From assembly GCA_002344215.1 (NCBI GenBank), contig DDSV01000009.1, forward strand, positions 50,355-114,354: a DNA stretch of 64,000 nucleotides, in the 5' to 3' direction. Numbering within the stretch: position 1 is the first letter of the stretch; each line of letters starts with the position of its first letter. Under the pieces are notes generated by a model. That model was not told the origin of the DNA and searched no databases. It saw only the letters and a program-made list of their open reading frames with translations. This document shows, piece by piece, positions 8,815-19,000 of the stretch. The DNA comes from Akkermansiaceae bacterium UBA2381. Its GTDB lineage: Bacteria; Verrucomicrobiota; Verrucomicrobiia; Verrucomicrobiales; DEV007. The position numbers and the translations under genes are program-made.

Positions 8815-10479
8815 CTAGCTGGCGAAATAGGGACGAAGTTCGGCGTCGAAATGTTGCAGGGCGTTTTTGATGGGCAGGGGGACTCCTCCGCCGAGGGCGC
8901 AGAGGGAGGTCAGTTCCATCGTCTCAAGGAGATCGTTGAGCAGTTCCCGATCAATTTTGTAGGAGTCATCTTCGCGCGCTTTCGCGATGAGCTCTTTTCC
9001 GCGCGTGCTGCCGAGGCGGCAGGGGAAACACTTGCCGCAGCTCTCGTCCGAGGTGAACTGGAAGAGATGCTGGATGTATTGAATCATCGGCATCGTCTCC
9101 GGAATACTCACGACACCGGCGTGGCCGAGGAGGAATCCCGCGTTCTTGAAGCTCTCGAAGTCGACGGTGAGTTTGTCGACATGGGAGATCGGAATAATGC
9201 CGCCGAGCGGACCTCCGATCTGGATGGCTTTGATCTTCGTCTTAAATCCTCCCGCGAGATTGATGACGTCGAGCAGGGGTGTGCCCATCGCCACTTCGTA
9301 GATGCCGGGTTTCACAAAGTGGGAATCAAGCGAGATCAGCTTCGGTCCGGTGCTCTGGGGAGTGCCGATGGCGGCGTAACCTTTTCCTCCAAGAGTGAGA
9401 ATGGCGTGAATGTTAGAGAACGTCTCGACATTGTTCACGATGGTGGGTCTCCGGAAGAGGCCCTCAACCGTCGGGAACGGAGGACGTGTCCGCACCTCGG
9501 GCCGCTGACCCTCGATGCTGGAAAGCAGGGCGGTTTCCTCACCGCAGATGTAGGCGCCCGCTCCTTTGATTGTTTTCAGGGCGAAATTGAAGCCGCTTCC
9601 GAGAATATTCTCTCCGAGGAGCCCCGCCGCGTGCAGGTCGGCGATGGCCTCGTCGATGATTCTCACGGAATCGGGATACTCGGCACGGATGTAGAGGATG
9701 CCGACCTCCGCGCCCGCATACCAGCCGGCCACCATCATGCCGAGGAGCACGGAATGCGGCTGCAGTTCCATGAGATACTTGTCGATGTAGGCCCCCGGGT
9801 CCCCCTCATCCGCGTTGCAGACGATGTATTTGACCGGACCGGGTGAGGATTTGGCTCCGGCCCATTTGAAATGGAGCGGGAATCCCGCGCCGCCACGGCC
9901 GCGCAGTCCGCTCTCTTTCAATTCGACGGCGAGGGCCTCGCGGTCAGCTTTGGCGATCAAATCGCGAAAGGGTGCGTAGTAGGTTTCAATACCCGGGAAA
10001 GGAGCGGTAAGTTGCGGGTTTGTCAGGGGAGAGGCCACCACATAATTGTCCGAGTCGTCACCCTGACCGGATTCGAAAAGGCTCTTGAGCGCTCCGGCCG
10101 ACTGGCCCGAATAGTTTTTGCCCTCGAACTGGAAGGCATCACCCTGGTGGCAGCGTCCGAGGCAGCAGATATGACCGATCTCCTCCGCCTTGAAATGGCC
10201 TTCGAGATCGAGGTGCAGTTTCTCCTGTGTTCCCGCGCAAAGGCAGGCGGATCCGTTGCAAATCAGCACCTTTTTCCCGGCGTTCTCCGCCTTGGTGAAA
10301 TCGTAAAAGGAAACGGCTCCGAGGGTCACTGCGTCACCGAAAAGGGAGTCCTCCCCGAGGGACCGCACGAACTCGGGGCTTTCCGCGGTTCCCGCCTCAT
10401 CGGCGGCGGTGACCATGCGCTCGAAAAGGTTTTTTTCGACGCCTTTGCGGAAGGAGAGGTGACTGAGATTTTTAGACAT
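8815..10479 (-). CDS. fdsB: Formate dehydrogenase beta subunit (NuoE-like + NuoF fusion)
   Basis: 554 aa. The N-terminal ~130 residues form a thioredoxin-like [2Fe-2S] domain with Cys motifs CNGSACLCAG and CCLGRCHQG. The rest is NuoF/FdsB-like: GRGGAGFPLHFKW (FMN/NADH site), CNADEGDPGAYIDK, GAGAYICGEETALLSSIEG, and a C-terminal cluster motif SCGKCFPCRLGS, followed by the LCALGGG segment. This is the diaphorase module that reduces NAD+ with electrons from FdsA. It is the first gene of the pair (fdsB then fdsA on the minus strand). The fused thioredoxin-like domain may replace a separate gamma subunit. The start is the ATG at 10479; about 165 nt of non-coding DNA separates it from the next gene and should hold the promoter. 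Confidence 0.92.
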   Translation of the reverse strand: MSKNLSHLSFRKGVEKNLFERMVTAADEAGTAESPEFVRSLGEDSLFGDAVTLGAVSFYDFTKAENAGKKVLICNGSACLCAGTQEKLHLDLEGHFKAEEIGHICCLGRCHQGDAFQFEGKNYSGQSAGALKSLFESGQGDDSDNYVVASPLTNPQLTAPFPGIETYYAPFRDLIAKADREALAVELKESGLRGRGGAGFPLHFKWAGAKSSPGPVKYIVCNADEGDPGAYIDKYLMELQPHSVLLGMMVAGWYAGAEVGILYIRAEYPDSVRIIDEAIADLHAAGLLGENILGSGFNFALKTIKGAGAYICGEETALLSSIEGQRPEVRTRPPFPTVEGLFRRPTIVNNVETFSNIHAILTLGGKGYAAIGTPQSTGPKLISLDSHFVKPGIYEVAMGTPLLDVINLAGGFKTKIKAIQIGGPLGGIIPISHVDKLTVDFESFKNAGFLLGHAGVVSIPETMPMIQYIQHLFQFTSDESCGKCFPCRLGSTRGKELIAKAREDDSYKIDRELLNDLLETMELTSLCALGGGVPLPIKNALQHFDAELRPYFAS

Positions 10480-10644
10480 GAAAAGGAGAGTTGGCCGGAC
10501 GGTAAAACGGCTTTGAAGGTCCGCTTTTCCTGATCCGGCTTGAACTCTACGAGTGTAAGGGCCTCCGATAGTGATGGAAAGCCAAAAATTGGCGGGAAAA
10601 AGGACCGTAAGACCCTCTTGAATGGCTGGCTTGACCCTGTTGTT

Positions 10645-12063
10645 TCACACCAGAATCTCCTTCACCACGCGTGACGGATCCACTCCCGTCAGCTTGTAGT
10701 CCAGCCCCTGGAAGCGGTAGCTGAAGCGTTCATGATCAACGCCGAGAAGGTGGAGGGCGGTGGCGTGGAGATCGCGGACGTGGACGGGATTCTCCGCGAC
10801 GTTGTAGCTGAAGTCGTCGGTCGCTCCGTAGGTGATCCCCGGTTTGACGCCACCTCCGGCCATCCAGATGGTGAAACAACGCGGATGGTGATCGCGGCCC
10901 GCTTCCGGGCTGTCCCATTTGCCCTGACCGGCGACACCGCGACCGAATTCTCCCCCCCAGATCACGAGGGTGTCCTCGAGGAGTCCCCGCAGCTTGAGGT
11001 CACGGATGAGGGCGGCACTGGGTTGATCGGTGTCGCGGCAGCGGGCCGTGCACCAGCTCGGGAGGCGGCTGTGGTGGTCCCAGTCGGGATGAAAAAGCTG
11101 GATAAAGCGCACCCCGCGCTCGGCGAGACGACGGGCGAGGATGCAGTTCGCCGCATAGCTGCCGGGACGACGTGAGTCGGGGCCGTAAAGTTCGAAGACG
11201 GACTCGGGCTCGTCGCTGAGGTCGGTCAATTCCGGAACACTCGTCTGCATCCGGAAGGCCATTTCATACTGCTGGATGCGGGTCGCGATTTCCGGGTCAC
11301 CGGTTTCCTCGAGACGCATCGCGTTGAGTTCTCCGATCCCGTCGAGCATGCCGCGGCGTCGTTCGCGCGGGAGTCCGTCGGGATCGCGGAGATAAAGGAC
11401 GGGGTCTTTGGCGTTGCGCAATTTGACCCCCTGGTATCGTGAAGGGAGAAAACCGCTGCCCCAGTAGTGATCGTAGAGGGGTTGGTCGCTCGGACGTTTC
11501 ATTTTCGAGATGAGGACGAGATAGTCCGGCAGATTCTGATTCGCGCTCCCGAGTCCGTAGCTTGCCCAGGCTCCGAAGCTTGGACGACCGGCGAGCTGGT
11601 GACCGGTGAGGAATTTAGTCATCGCCGGCGCGTGATTGATCTGGTCGGTGACCATGGATTTCACAAAACACAATTCGTCGGCGACCGAGCCGGTATGGGG
11701 GAGCCACTCACTCACCGTTGCCCCGCTTTCACCATGACTGGAAAATTTTGTGATTCCCGGGAGGATGAGCTGCTTCTGACTTGAGGTCATTGTGGTGAGC
11801 CGCTGGCCCTGGCGCACGCTCTCGGGCAGCTCCACTCCGGCCCACTTCATGAGCCCGGGCTTGTAATCAAAGAGCTCCAGCTGCGAGGGGCCGCCTGACT
11901 GGGTCAGGAAGATGACGCGTTTTGCCTTGGGTGCGAAGCTGGGGAAATCGAGGCGAGCGATCGCATTGCCCGCCGCGTGAGACGACTCGCGATTTATCAG
12001 TCCGCCAAGGGCGATTGCCCCTAGATTCAGTCCGGTCTGGTTGAGAAAGTGACGGCGGTCCAT
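10645..12063 (-). CDS. DUF1501 family protein (Tat-exported)
   Basis: I prefer the ATG at 12063 (MDRRHFLNQTGLNLGAIALG) over the TTG 12 nt upstream, because it starts directly at the twin-arginine-like DRRHFL motif. About 472 aa. Family motifs: SGGPSQLELFDYKP, HTGSVADELCFVKSM, INHAPAMTKFLTG, GAWASYGLGS, WGGEFGRG, GRDHHPRCF and IWMAGGGVKPG. The GRD-HH/E-FGRG core is the probable metal/active-site region by analogy to sulfatases. It follows the PSCyt1/DUF1549/DUF1553 gene by 35 nt on the same strand, forming the second such pair in the window. The 29-nt gap contains an A/T-rich imperfect repeat of the type TTTCAAGTTAAAGG. Confidence 0.92.
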   Translation of the reverse strand: MDRRHFLNQTGLNLGAIALGGLINRESSHAAGNAIARLDFPSFAPKAKRVIFLTQSGGPSQLELFDYKPGLMKWAGVELPESVRQGQRLTTMTSSQKQLILPGITKFSSHGESGATVSEWLPHTGSVADELCFVKSMVTDQINHAPAMTKFLTGHQLAGRPSFGAWASYGLGSANQNLPDYLVLISKMKRPSDQPLYDHYWGSGFLPSRYQGVKLRNAKDPVLYLRDPDGLPRERRRGMLDGIGELNAMRLEETGDPEIATRIQQYEMAFRMQTSVPELTDLSDEPESVFELYGPDSRRPGSYAANCILARRLAERGVRFIQLFHPDWDHHSRLPSWCTARCRDTDQPSAALIRDLKLRGLLEDTLVIWGGEFGRGVAGQGKWDSPEAGRDHHPRCFTIWMAGGGVKPGITYGATDDFSYNVAENPVHVRDLHATALHLLGVDHERFSYRFQGLDYKLTGVDPSRVVKEILV

Positions 12064-12098
12064 GAGGAGTTTCAAGTTAAAGGTTTAAAGTTTCAAGT

Positions 12099-15000
12099 TC
12101 ACTCGTGGGTGATCGCTTCATCGAGATTCAGCATCATGCTGGCGAGGGTCATCCAGGTGGCGATGACAGGCGCTTTCTCCTGAGTTGCCGCTTCCTGTTG
12201 TCCGACCCGGGTGAAGAGAATGGCATCGGCGGGATTGGAGGAGTAGTAGTCCATCGACTTCGTCCACTCGCGTTTCAGGACCGCTTTCTCCGCCTCCGTC
12301 AGCTCGCGGCTGAGGACGTGGAGTGAGAGATCGTCGAGTGCTTTGTCAGGATCGAAACCCCTGGTGGAAACGGCATCCGCGAGCACCCGCGAGGCTTCGA
12401 GCATTCCCGTGTCGTTCAGCAGGGTGAGAGCGTGGAGAGGGGTGTTGGTCAGGTTCATCCGCACCTCACAGACCCGCCTCTGGGCACTGTCGAAGAGAAA
12501 GGTCGGAGAGCTGGAGCGGCGCCAGTAGGCGTAGAGTGTCCTTCGATACTGGGCGGGGCCTACGCTCGGTTGGTAGGTGTAGCGGCCCATGAAGATTTCC
12601 TCCCAGACTCCCTCGGGTTGCCAGGGTTTCACGGGCGGACCTCCCACTGCGGGATTGAGCAGCGCCGAGGCGGCAAGGGCATTGTCCCGTATCATCCAGG
12701 AGGGCAAACGGAAGCGCGGAGCGCGGGAGAGGAGACGGTTGTCAGGATCACGTTCCAGCAGCTCCGGCGAAACTTCGCTGCTCTGGCGGAAGGTCTCGCT
12801 CGTGGCGATGAGCTTGAGAATGTGTCGAAGATTCCAGTCGTTTTCGATCAGTTCGACCGCGAGCCAGTCGAGGAGATCGGGATGGGTCGGAAGTTCCCCC
12901 TGCAGTCCGAAGTCCTCCGTGGAACGAACGAGGCCGCGCCCGAACATGAGTTGCCAAAGATGATTCACGACGACACGGGCGGTGAGGGGATTGTCCGCCG
13001 AGACGAGCCACTTCGCGAGGTCGAGGCGGGTGCGGGCCTGCTCGTCGGGCCAGGGGAGAATGGCGGGAAGCACGCCCGGCTGAACGACCGCCCCTTTCGC
13101 GTCCCAGACCCCGCGTTCGAGAATGTGGGTTTCGCGTGGCTGGGGACGTTCGGCCAGAACCATGACTTTGGTTTTTCCCTCCGCCTTTTTCACTTCGGCG
13201 AGCTGGCGGTTCGCTTCATTGAGTCGGGCGAGGGTGGCCTGATAGTCCCGGTCATCGACAAGATATTGGGCGAGGAGACGGGAACGGAGCGCGGCGTCAA
13301 TGGCCCCTTTCTTTCTAATGGCTTCCTCAAGAGGTGACGTTGTGATGCTGCGGACCGTTTCTCCGGCTTCGGAAGTGGTCGAGATACGAAAGCGCCCGAT
13401 GTTGGCGTCACCTCCGGTGGATCGATGGAGGAGGGCAAAAACCAGCTCCTCATCAGGGGCGAGGACAAGCGGTTCCTTCAACTCGAAAACCGCGGTATGC
13501 GGGGATTTCGGGTCGCTTGACTCGGTTGTCCATCCGTTCCGCGGGTCGTCGTCGAGGGTGTCCTTGACGAGTCCGTAGTTTTTGGCTTTCGCCTCCCGCT
13601 GGAAATCGGCAACGGCTCCCTTGATCTCAATGTCACGGACCTGGGAATGTCCGCGGCGCTTCACGAGAAGTTTTACGTTTGTCAGGATGAATTCACCGCT
13701 CTTTCCCCGGGAGAGTTTTCCGTCGGTGTGGTCCGGGTGCGGAAAGACCTCGAGTTTCCATCCTGTGATCCGTGATGGCAGGGTCGAGGCGCCGAGGGTG
13801 AGGTGGTAGTCATCCTGATTCGGATGCGGACCCGTGGCCTGCACGATGGCGTCCTTTCCGATGATGAATTCGGTGCCTTCGACCGAGGTGACGGAGTGAG
13901 GTGGCGGGCTTTCCCATGCGGTATAGTCATGAGGCAGCTTTGTCAGGGTATCGGCAAACCAGCGTTCGAATCGCTTTTCGGCTTCCGCGCGGGCGGCGGC
14001 CTCGAGTGGTTTGACGGCCTCGACGTAGGCGGCCATCTCCGCGACGGATCGGGCGGCGAGGGGTGACTGGTAATCGAGGTAGGGAACGGCATTCGTTCCC
14101 GCTTTTCCATCCTCGTTGATACTGTTGAAGAAGGCGAAGAGCCGGTAGTAGTCCTCGTGGCTGACGGGGTCGAACTTGTGGGTGTGGCACTGGGTGCAGC
14201 CGAGGGTCAGGCCGAGCCAGACCGTGCCGGTTGTGTTGACCCGATCGATGACGTAGTCGATGCGCGACTCTTCCGGATCGCGTCCGCCCTCGCCATTGGT
14301 CATGTGATTGCGATGAAAGCAGGTCGCGAGAATCTGATCGGGTGTCGCATTGGGGAGCAGGTCTCCGGCAAATTGTTCGATGGTGAACTGATCGAAGGAC
14401 AGGTTGCGGTTGAACGCGTCAACGACCCAGTCGCGCCAGGGCCAGTTGGTGCGTTCCGCGTCGCCCTGAAATCCGTCGGTGTCGGAATAGCGGGCCGCAT
14501 CGAGCCACCACATCGCGAGGCGCTCGCCGTGATGCGGTGAGGCGAGGAGCTGGTCGACGAGTTTTTCCCATTCGGGAGCTGTGGGCGGTTGGCTGAGGGC
14601 GGTGGGCAGATGATTCTTGACGGTCGCGGAGGGAGGCAAGCCGGTGAGGGCGAAAGAGAGTCTTCGGAGCTGGGTGTGGGCCGGGGCGGGTGGCGACAGT
14701 TCGAGTCCTTCGGAGGCGAGTCGCTTCCTGACAAAGACGTCAATGGGGTTCACTTCTTTGTCCGATTCGGAAAGTAGTGGTCGGACCGGTTTTTCGAAGG
14801 ACCAGTGTTTACCCCAGGGGGCGCCTTCCTCGATCCAGCGCCGGATCACATCCTTTTCCGTGTCGCTGAGCGCTTTCCGGTGCGAGTCCAGGGGTGGCAT
14901 GATTTCCTCCTCGTCCTCGGTGACAAGTCGTTGCCAGAGTTCGCTGGCGGCGGGGTCTTTCGGAGTGACAATTTTGAGCCCGTCACGGTCGCGTTTGACT

Positions 15001-15206
15001 TCCGTTTCGTCGTCGAGCCTCAGGTCGGCCTTGCGATTCCCCGGATCCGGTCCGTGGCAATGGAAACAGCGGTCGGAGAGGATGGGAAGGACCTCACGGC
15101 TGAAACTGACCGGTGCCTCCTTCGCCTTTCCGATCAGGGAAGTCAGAAAACACAGGGCGAGTAAAACGCTTTTAAGAAAAAGTCGCCGGGGGGATCCGCT
15201 GCACAT
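12099..15206 (-). CDS. PSCyt1-DUF1549-DUF1553 protein with c-type haem motif
   Basis: 1035 aa. Hydrophobic signal region at about 10-28. PSCyt1 domain with CFHCHGPD (about residue 45), followed by RKADLRLD and PPLDSHRKALSDTE; DUF1549 with LSFALTGLPP, SPHHGERLAMWWLDAARYSD and CTQCHTHKFDP (about residue 339); a middle beta-rich region; and DUF1553 with LTARVVVNHLWQLMFGRGLV and DWNLRHILKLIATS. The two CxxCH motifs suggest covalent haem attachment outside the cytoplasm, a known property of cytochrome c motifs; the enzymatic role is not known. It is the first gene of a pair with the DUF1501 gene. A regulator gene diverges from it 69 nt upstream. Confidence 0.92.
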   Translation of the reverse strand: MCSGSPRRLFLKSVLLALCFLTSLIGKAKEAPVSFSREVLPILSDRCFHCHGPDPGNRKADLRLDDETEVKRDRDGLKIVTPKDPAASELWQRLVTEDEEEIMPPLDSHRKALSDTEKDVIRRWIEEGAPWGKHWSFEKPVRPLLSESDKEVNPIDVFVRKRLASEGLELSPPAPAHTQLRRLSFALTGLPPSATVKNHLPTALSQPPTAPEWEKLVDQLLASPHHGERLAMWWLDAARYSDTDGFQGDAERTNWPWRDWVVDAFNRNLSFDQFTIEQFAGDLLPNATPDQILATCFHRNHMTNGEGGRDPEESRIDYVIDRVNTTGTVWLGLTLGCTQCHTHKFDPVSHEDYYRLFAFFNSINEDGKAGTNAVPYLDYQSPLAARSVAEMAAYVEAVKPLEAAARAEAEKRFERWFADTLTKLPHDYTAWESPPPHSVTSVEGTEFIIGKDAIVQATGPHPNQDDYHLTLGASTLPSRITGWKLEVFPHPDHTDGKLSRGKSGEFILTNVKLLVKRRGHSQVRDIEIKGAVADFQREAKAKNYGLVKDTLDDDPRNGWTTESSDPKSPHTAVFELKEPLVLAPDEELVFALLHRSTGGDANIGRFRISTTSEAGETVRSITTSPLEEAIRKKGAIDAALRSRLLAQYLVDDRDYQATLARLNEANRQLAEVKKAEGKTKVMVLAERPQPRETHILERGVWDAKGAVVQPGVLPAILPWPDEQARTRLDLAKWLVSADNPLTARVVVNHLWQLMFGRGLVRSTEDFGLQGELPTHPDLLDWLAVELIENDWNLRHILKLIATSETFRQSSEVSPELLERDPDNRLLSRAPRFRLPSWMIRDNALAASALLNPAVGGPPVKPWQPEGVWEEIFMGRYTYQPSVGPAQYRRTLYAYWRRSSSPTFLFDSAQRRVCEVRMNLTNTPLHALTLLNDTGMLEASRVLADAVSTRGFDPDKALDDLSLHVLSRELTEAEKAVLKREWTKSMDYYSSNPADAILFTRVGQQEAATQEKAPVIATWMTLASMMLNLDEAITHE

Positions 15207-15275
15207 CCTTCACTCTCCCTCCGAATGCAGGAAAGGTCTTGTAGCGCACTCAGGGTATTTTGGTATGTTTTGACC

Positions 15276-15986
15276 ATGGGTAATCTATCCGCCGCCCTCA
15301 TTGATCTGTTTGACTGTCTTCCCGGAGTCATCTTCTACGCGAAAGATCGAGAGAGTCGCTACATCGCGGCGAACCGGTCGATGCTGGCGGCAAAAGGGGT
15401 TCCCGATCCTACGGATCTGCTGGGACGAACCGACCGGGATTTTCATCCTGCGGTAATGGCCGACGCCTACATTGCCGAGGATCGCCGGGTGATGGAGAGC
15501 GGACGGGCGCTCACAAATCAGGTCTGGTTTGTGGTCGATCGATCGGGGCGACCGGGCTGGTTCAATTCGAGCAAAGTGCCCCTCCTCGATGAGTCCGGGG
15601 CGGTCATCGGGGTGGCAGGGGTGCGCTATGCCATCGAGACGCCGGAGGCGAGGGAGAATCAGTTCCGCGATCTCGCTCCGGTCGTTCGTTATCTGGAGGA
15701 GCATTACACCTCGGCCGTCTCAATGGCGGAGATGGCGAAACTCGCGGGACTTTCCTCGACCCACTTCAACCGGCAGTTTGCCCATCTCTTCGGAATGTCG
15801 CCGACCCGCTTTCTGCATTCGCTCCGGGTTGAAAAGGCGCGTCAGATGCTGGTGTTGCCGGACTGTTCGGTCGGTGAAATCGCACTCGAGACGGGTTATC
15901 ACGACCAGAGTCATTTCACCCGGCATTTCCGCTCGCTGACCGGGATGACCCCGGGCCGGTTCCGGGCGCAGTTCCGCGGGCGGTAA
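15276..15986 (+). CDS. AraC-family regulator with N-terminal PAS sensor domain
   Basis: About 236 aa from the ATG at 15276; an in-frame ATG 51 nt upstream gives an extension without a recognisable domain and would crowd the promoter. Residues about 5-120 form a PAS domain (LFDCLPGVIFYAKDRESRY, GRTDRDFHP, GVAGVRYAI). Residues about 130-236 form a double helix-turn-helix AraC domain: MAEMAKLAGLSSTHFNRQF and VGEIALETGYHDQSHFTRHF, ending GMTPGRFRAQ. It diverges from one PSCyt1/DUF1501 pair and lies just upstream of another pair in its own direction, so control of one or both is a reasonable inference. The PAS domain could bind a small ligand such as a sugar; none can be named. Confidence 0.9.
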   Translation: MGNLSAALIDLFDCLPGVIFYAKDRESRYIAANRSMLAAKGVPDPTDLLGRTDRDFHPAVMADAYIAEDRRVMESGRALTNQVWFVVDRSGRPGWFNSSKVPLLDESGAVIGVAGVRYAIETPEARENQFRDLAPVVRYLEEHYTSAVSMAEMAKLAGLSSTHFNRQFAHLFGMSPTRFLHSLRVEKARQMLVLPDCSVGEIALETGYHDQSHFTRHFRSLTGMTPGRFRAQFRGR

Positions 15987-16078
15987 AGGGGAATAATCCT
16001 GTCTTACTGACGCGGTCGCGCCATTCTTAATCCCTCCTTTTTGAGCGGCGCGACCTTATGGTAGAGATGCCTCCAATT

Positions 16079-19000
16079 ATGAACAGGAACTTGTGGCGCA
16101 CTCTTCTCGCCGTGTCATTGACGCTCCCTCTTTGTGCGGAGGAGAAGATCGATTTTAATCGTCAGATTCGTCCACTCCTTTCAAACCGCTGTTTTGCCTG
16201 TCACGGTCCCGATGAGGAAAAGCGCGAGGCCGACCTGCGCCTCGATACCCGCGAGGGGGCTCTCATGGATCTCGGAGGATATGCCGCCATCACTTCGGGC
16301 AAGGCGGAGAAAAGCGAATTGTTTCATCGCATCACCCTCGCCGCGGATCATGACGATCTCATGCCGCCGGAAGGAAAGGGGGCCCGCTTCACCGACAGTG
16401 AGGCCGCTCTCATCAAACGCTGGATTGAACAGGAGGCCCCCTACGCCAATCACTGGTCCTACGAAAAGCCGGTTCGTCCCGAAGTGCCGCAGGGCAAACG
16501 CTCTGACTGGCCGAAGAACGCGATCGACCATTTTGTCCTCGCCCGGCTCGAGAGCGAAGGCCTCGAACCGGGTCCCGAGGCGGACCGTTACGCCCTCGCG
16601 CGACGGGCGGCGATCGACCTGACCGGATTGCCCCCGGAATGGGAGGAGGTCCTCGCGTTTGTGAATGACTCTTCCGAGAAGGCCTACGAGAATTTCATTG
16701 ATCGACTGCTGGCGAAGCCCGCCTACGGAGAACGATGGGCGCGTGTCTGGCTTGATCTGGCGAGATACGCTGACTCGGCCGGTTACGCGGATGACCCGCC
16801 GCGCACGATCTGGGCTTATCGCGATTATGTGGTTAAAGCCTTCAATCAGAACCTGCCCTTTGATCAGTTCACGATCGAGCAGATCGCCGGAGATCTCCTT
16901 GAGAAACCGACGCGGGATCAGCTCATCGCAACCGCCTTCCACCGGAACACGATGACGAACAGCGAGGGCGGCACGAATGACGAGGAGTTCCGGAATGAGG
17001 CCGTCGTTGATCGGGTCAACACAACCATGGCGACGTGGATGGGGACGACGATGGCCTGCGCGCAGTGCCACACGCACAAGTTCGATCCGATCACCCACGC
17101 GGAATATTTCCAGATGTTCGCCTTTTTTAACCAGAGTGAAGACGCGGACCTGAAGGACGAGCGCCCCGTTCTTGAACTCTGGTCGGATCAGCAGGAAAAA
17201 GACAAACGCGAGTGGAGCGAAAAAATCACTTCCCTGAAAAAGACGCTCGCGACTCCGACCGAGGCCCTGGCTGCCGAGCAAATCGGGTGGGTCAAGCGTC
17301 TGCAGCAGGAGCCCGCCTGGACGGCAATCAAACCGTCGACGGCCAAAGGTGGCAAAATGGAGCTGAAGATTGACGAGGCCGGACGCATTGACGCGACGGG
17401 AATGAAGGCGGCCACAGACACCTATCGACTTGAGTTTGCCGTCCCGACCGATGCGGCGGATCTCACCGCCCTGCGGCTGGAAATCCCGGCGGAGCAGGCC
17501 TCGAATTTCGTCCTTTCGCGATTGAGCGCCACCTGGCAGCCTGATGACAAGTCGCCCCGTCGTGGGCGTTTTGTCAGGATAACGATTCCCGGGAAAGACA
17601 AAATCCTGCACCTCGCCGAGGTCGAGGTCTTCTCGGGCGGGGTGAATGTGGCAACGAAAGGAACCGCGAAGCAGAGCTCTCTCGGTTCGGGAGGGGACGC
17701 AAAGCGGGCAATCGACGGAAATACGGAGGGCGATTACCAGAAGAACTCCGTTTCGCACACCGGAACGGAGGCGAATCCCTGGTTTGAGATTGATCTCGCC
17801 GCTGATCTCCCGATCGAGAAAATAGTCGTCTGGAATCGCACCGACGGTGGTACCTCAGCCCGCATCGAAGGATATGAGGTCTCCCTCCTTAACGCGGCGC
17901 GCGAGGTCATCTGGAAAGAGTCACCCGGCAGTGTCCCGGCACCGAGCACCGCCCTCGCTCCGGGCGGTCCGGCAGCGGTGGACTTCGAAGTCGCGGTCGC
18001 GACGCACGAGCAATCCGGCTTTCCCGCAAAGGCGGTTCTGGCCGCGAAGGCCGATCCCAAAACCGGCTGGGCGATCGCGGGCGGCACCGGAAAGCGGCAG
18101 GAGCTCACCCTCATCCGCAAGGCACCGATGAAGATCGCCGGAGGCAAACTGGTCCTCTCGCTAGAGCAGACTTCGGAGTTCAAAGAGCACCTCATCACTC
18201 ACGCGGCGCTTTCCTACACCGGGGAGAAGGGAGTGCTCGAGTGGGCGCGCATGCCGATGGAGATCCGCCAGCTCGTCCGCAAAACCCCGGGCACGCTCGC
18301 CCCGGACGAGGCCAAACGCCTTGCCGCGTTTTTCCTCACGGTGGCTCCCTCGCTCAACGACGAACGGGGCGAACTCGCGAAGCTGGAGAAGCAACTCGCC
18401 GGGGCAAAGCCAGCGACGACCGTGCCCATCATGAGGGACAGGCCGACCGACCAGCGCCGCAAGACCTTTGTTCAGATCCGCGGAAACTACAAGAATCTCG
18501 GACCCGAGGTGAACGAGGGGGTTCCCGCCTCCTTTCATCCGCTCAAGGAAGGGATCGCTCCGAATCGTCTCGCTCTTGCGCAGTGGCTCATTGACAAGGA
18601 CAATCCGCTCACCGCCCGTGTCGCGGTCAACCGGTACTGGGAGGAACTCTTCGGCACCGGCATCGTCGAAACGAGCGAGGAATTCGGTTCCCAGGGGGAG
18701 TTGCCCTCCCATCAGGATCTGCTCGACTGGATTGCGGTGGATTTTCAGGAAAACGGATGGGACCTCAAACGGCTTCTGAAGCAGATCGCCATGTCCGCGA
18801 CCTATCGTCAGTCGTCGAAAACCACTCCGGAAATCCAGGAGCGTGATCCCTACAACCGGCTCCTCAGTCGCGGGCCGCGCTTCCGGCTTTCCGCCGAGCA
18901 GGTGCGTGACAATGCCCTCGCCGTGAGCGGGCTTCTCAGTGATAAAATGCACGGTCCCCCCGTCAATCCTCCGCAACCCGAGATGGGACTGACAGCCGCC

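Noticed and set aside
16181..17758. Long minus-strand ORF (525 codons)
   Set aside because: It is antisense to the PSCyt1-DUF1549 gene, with Arg/Val-rich composition and no domain.
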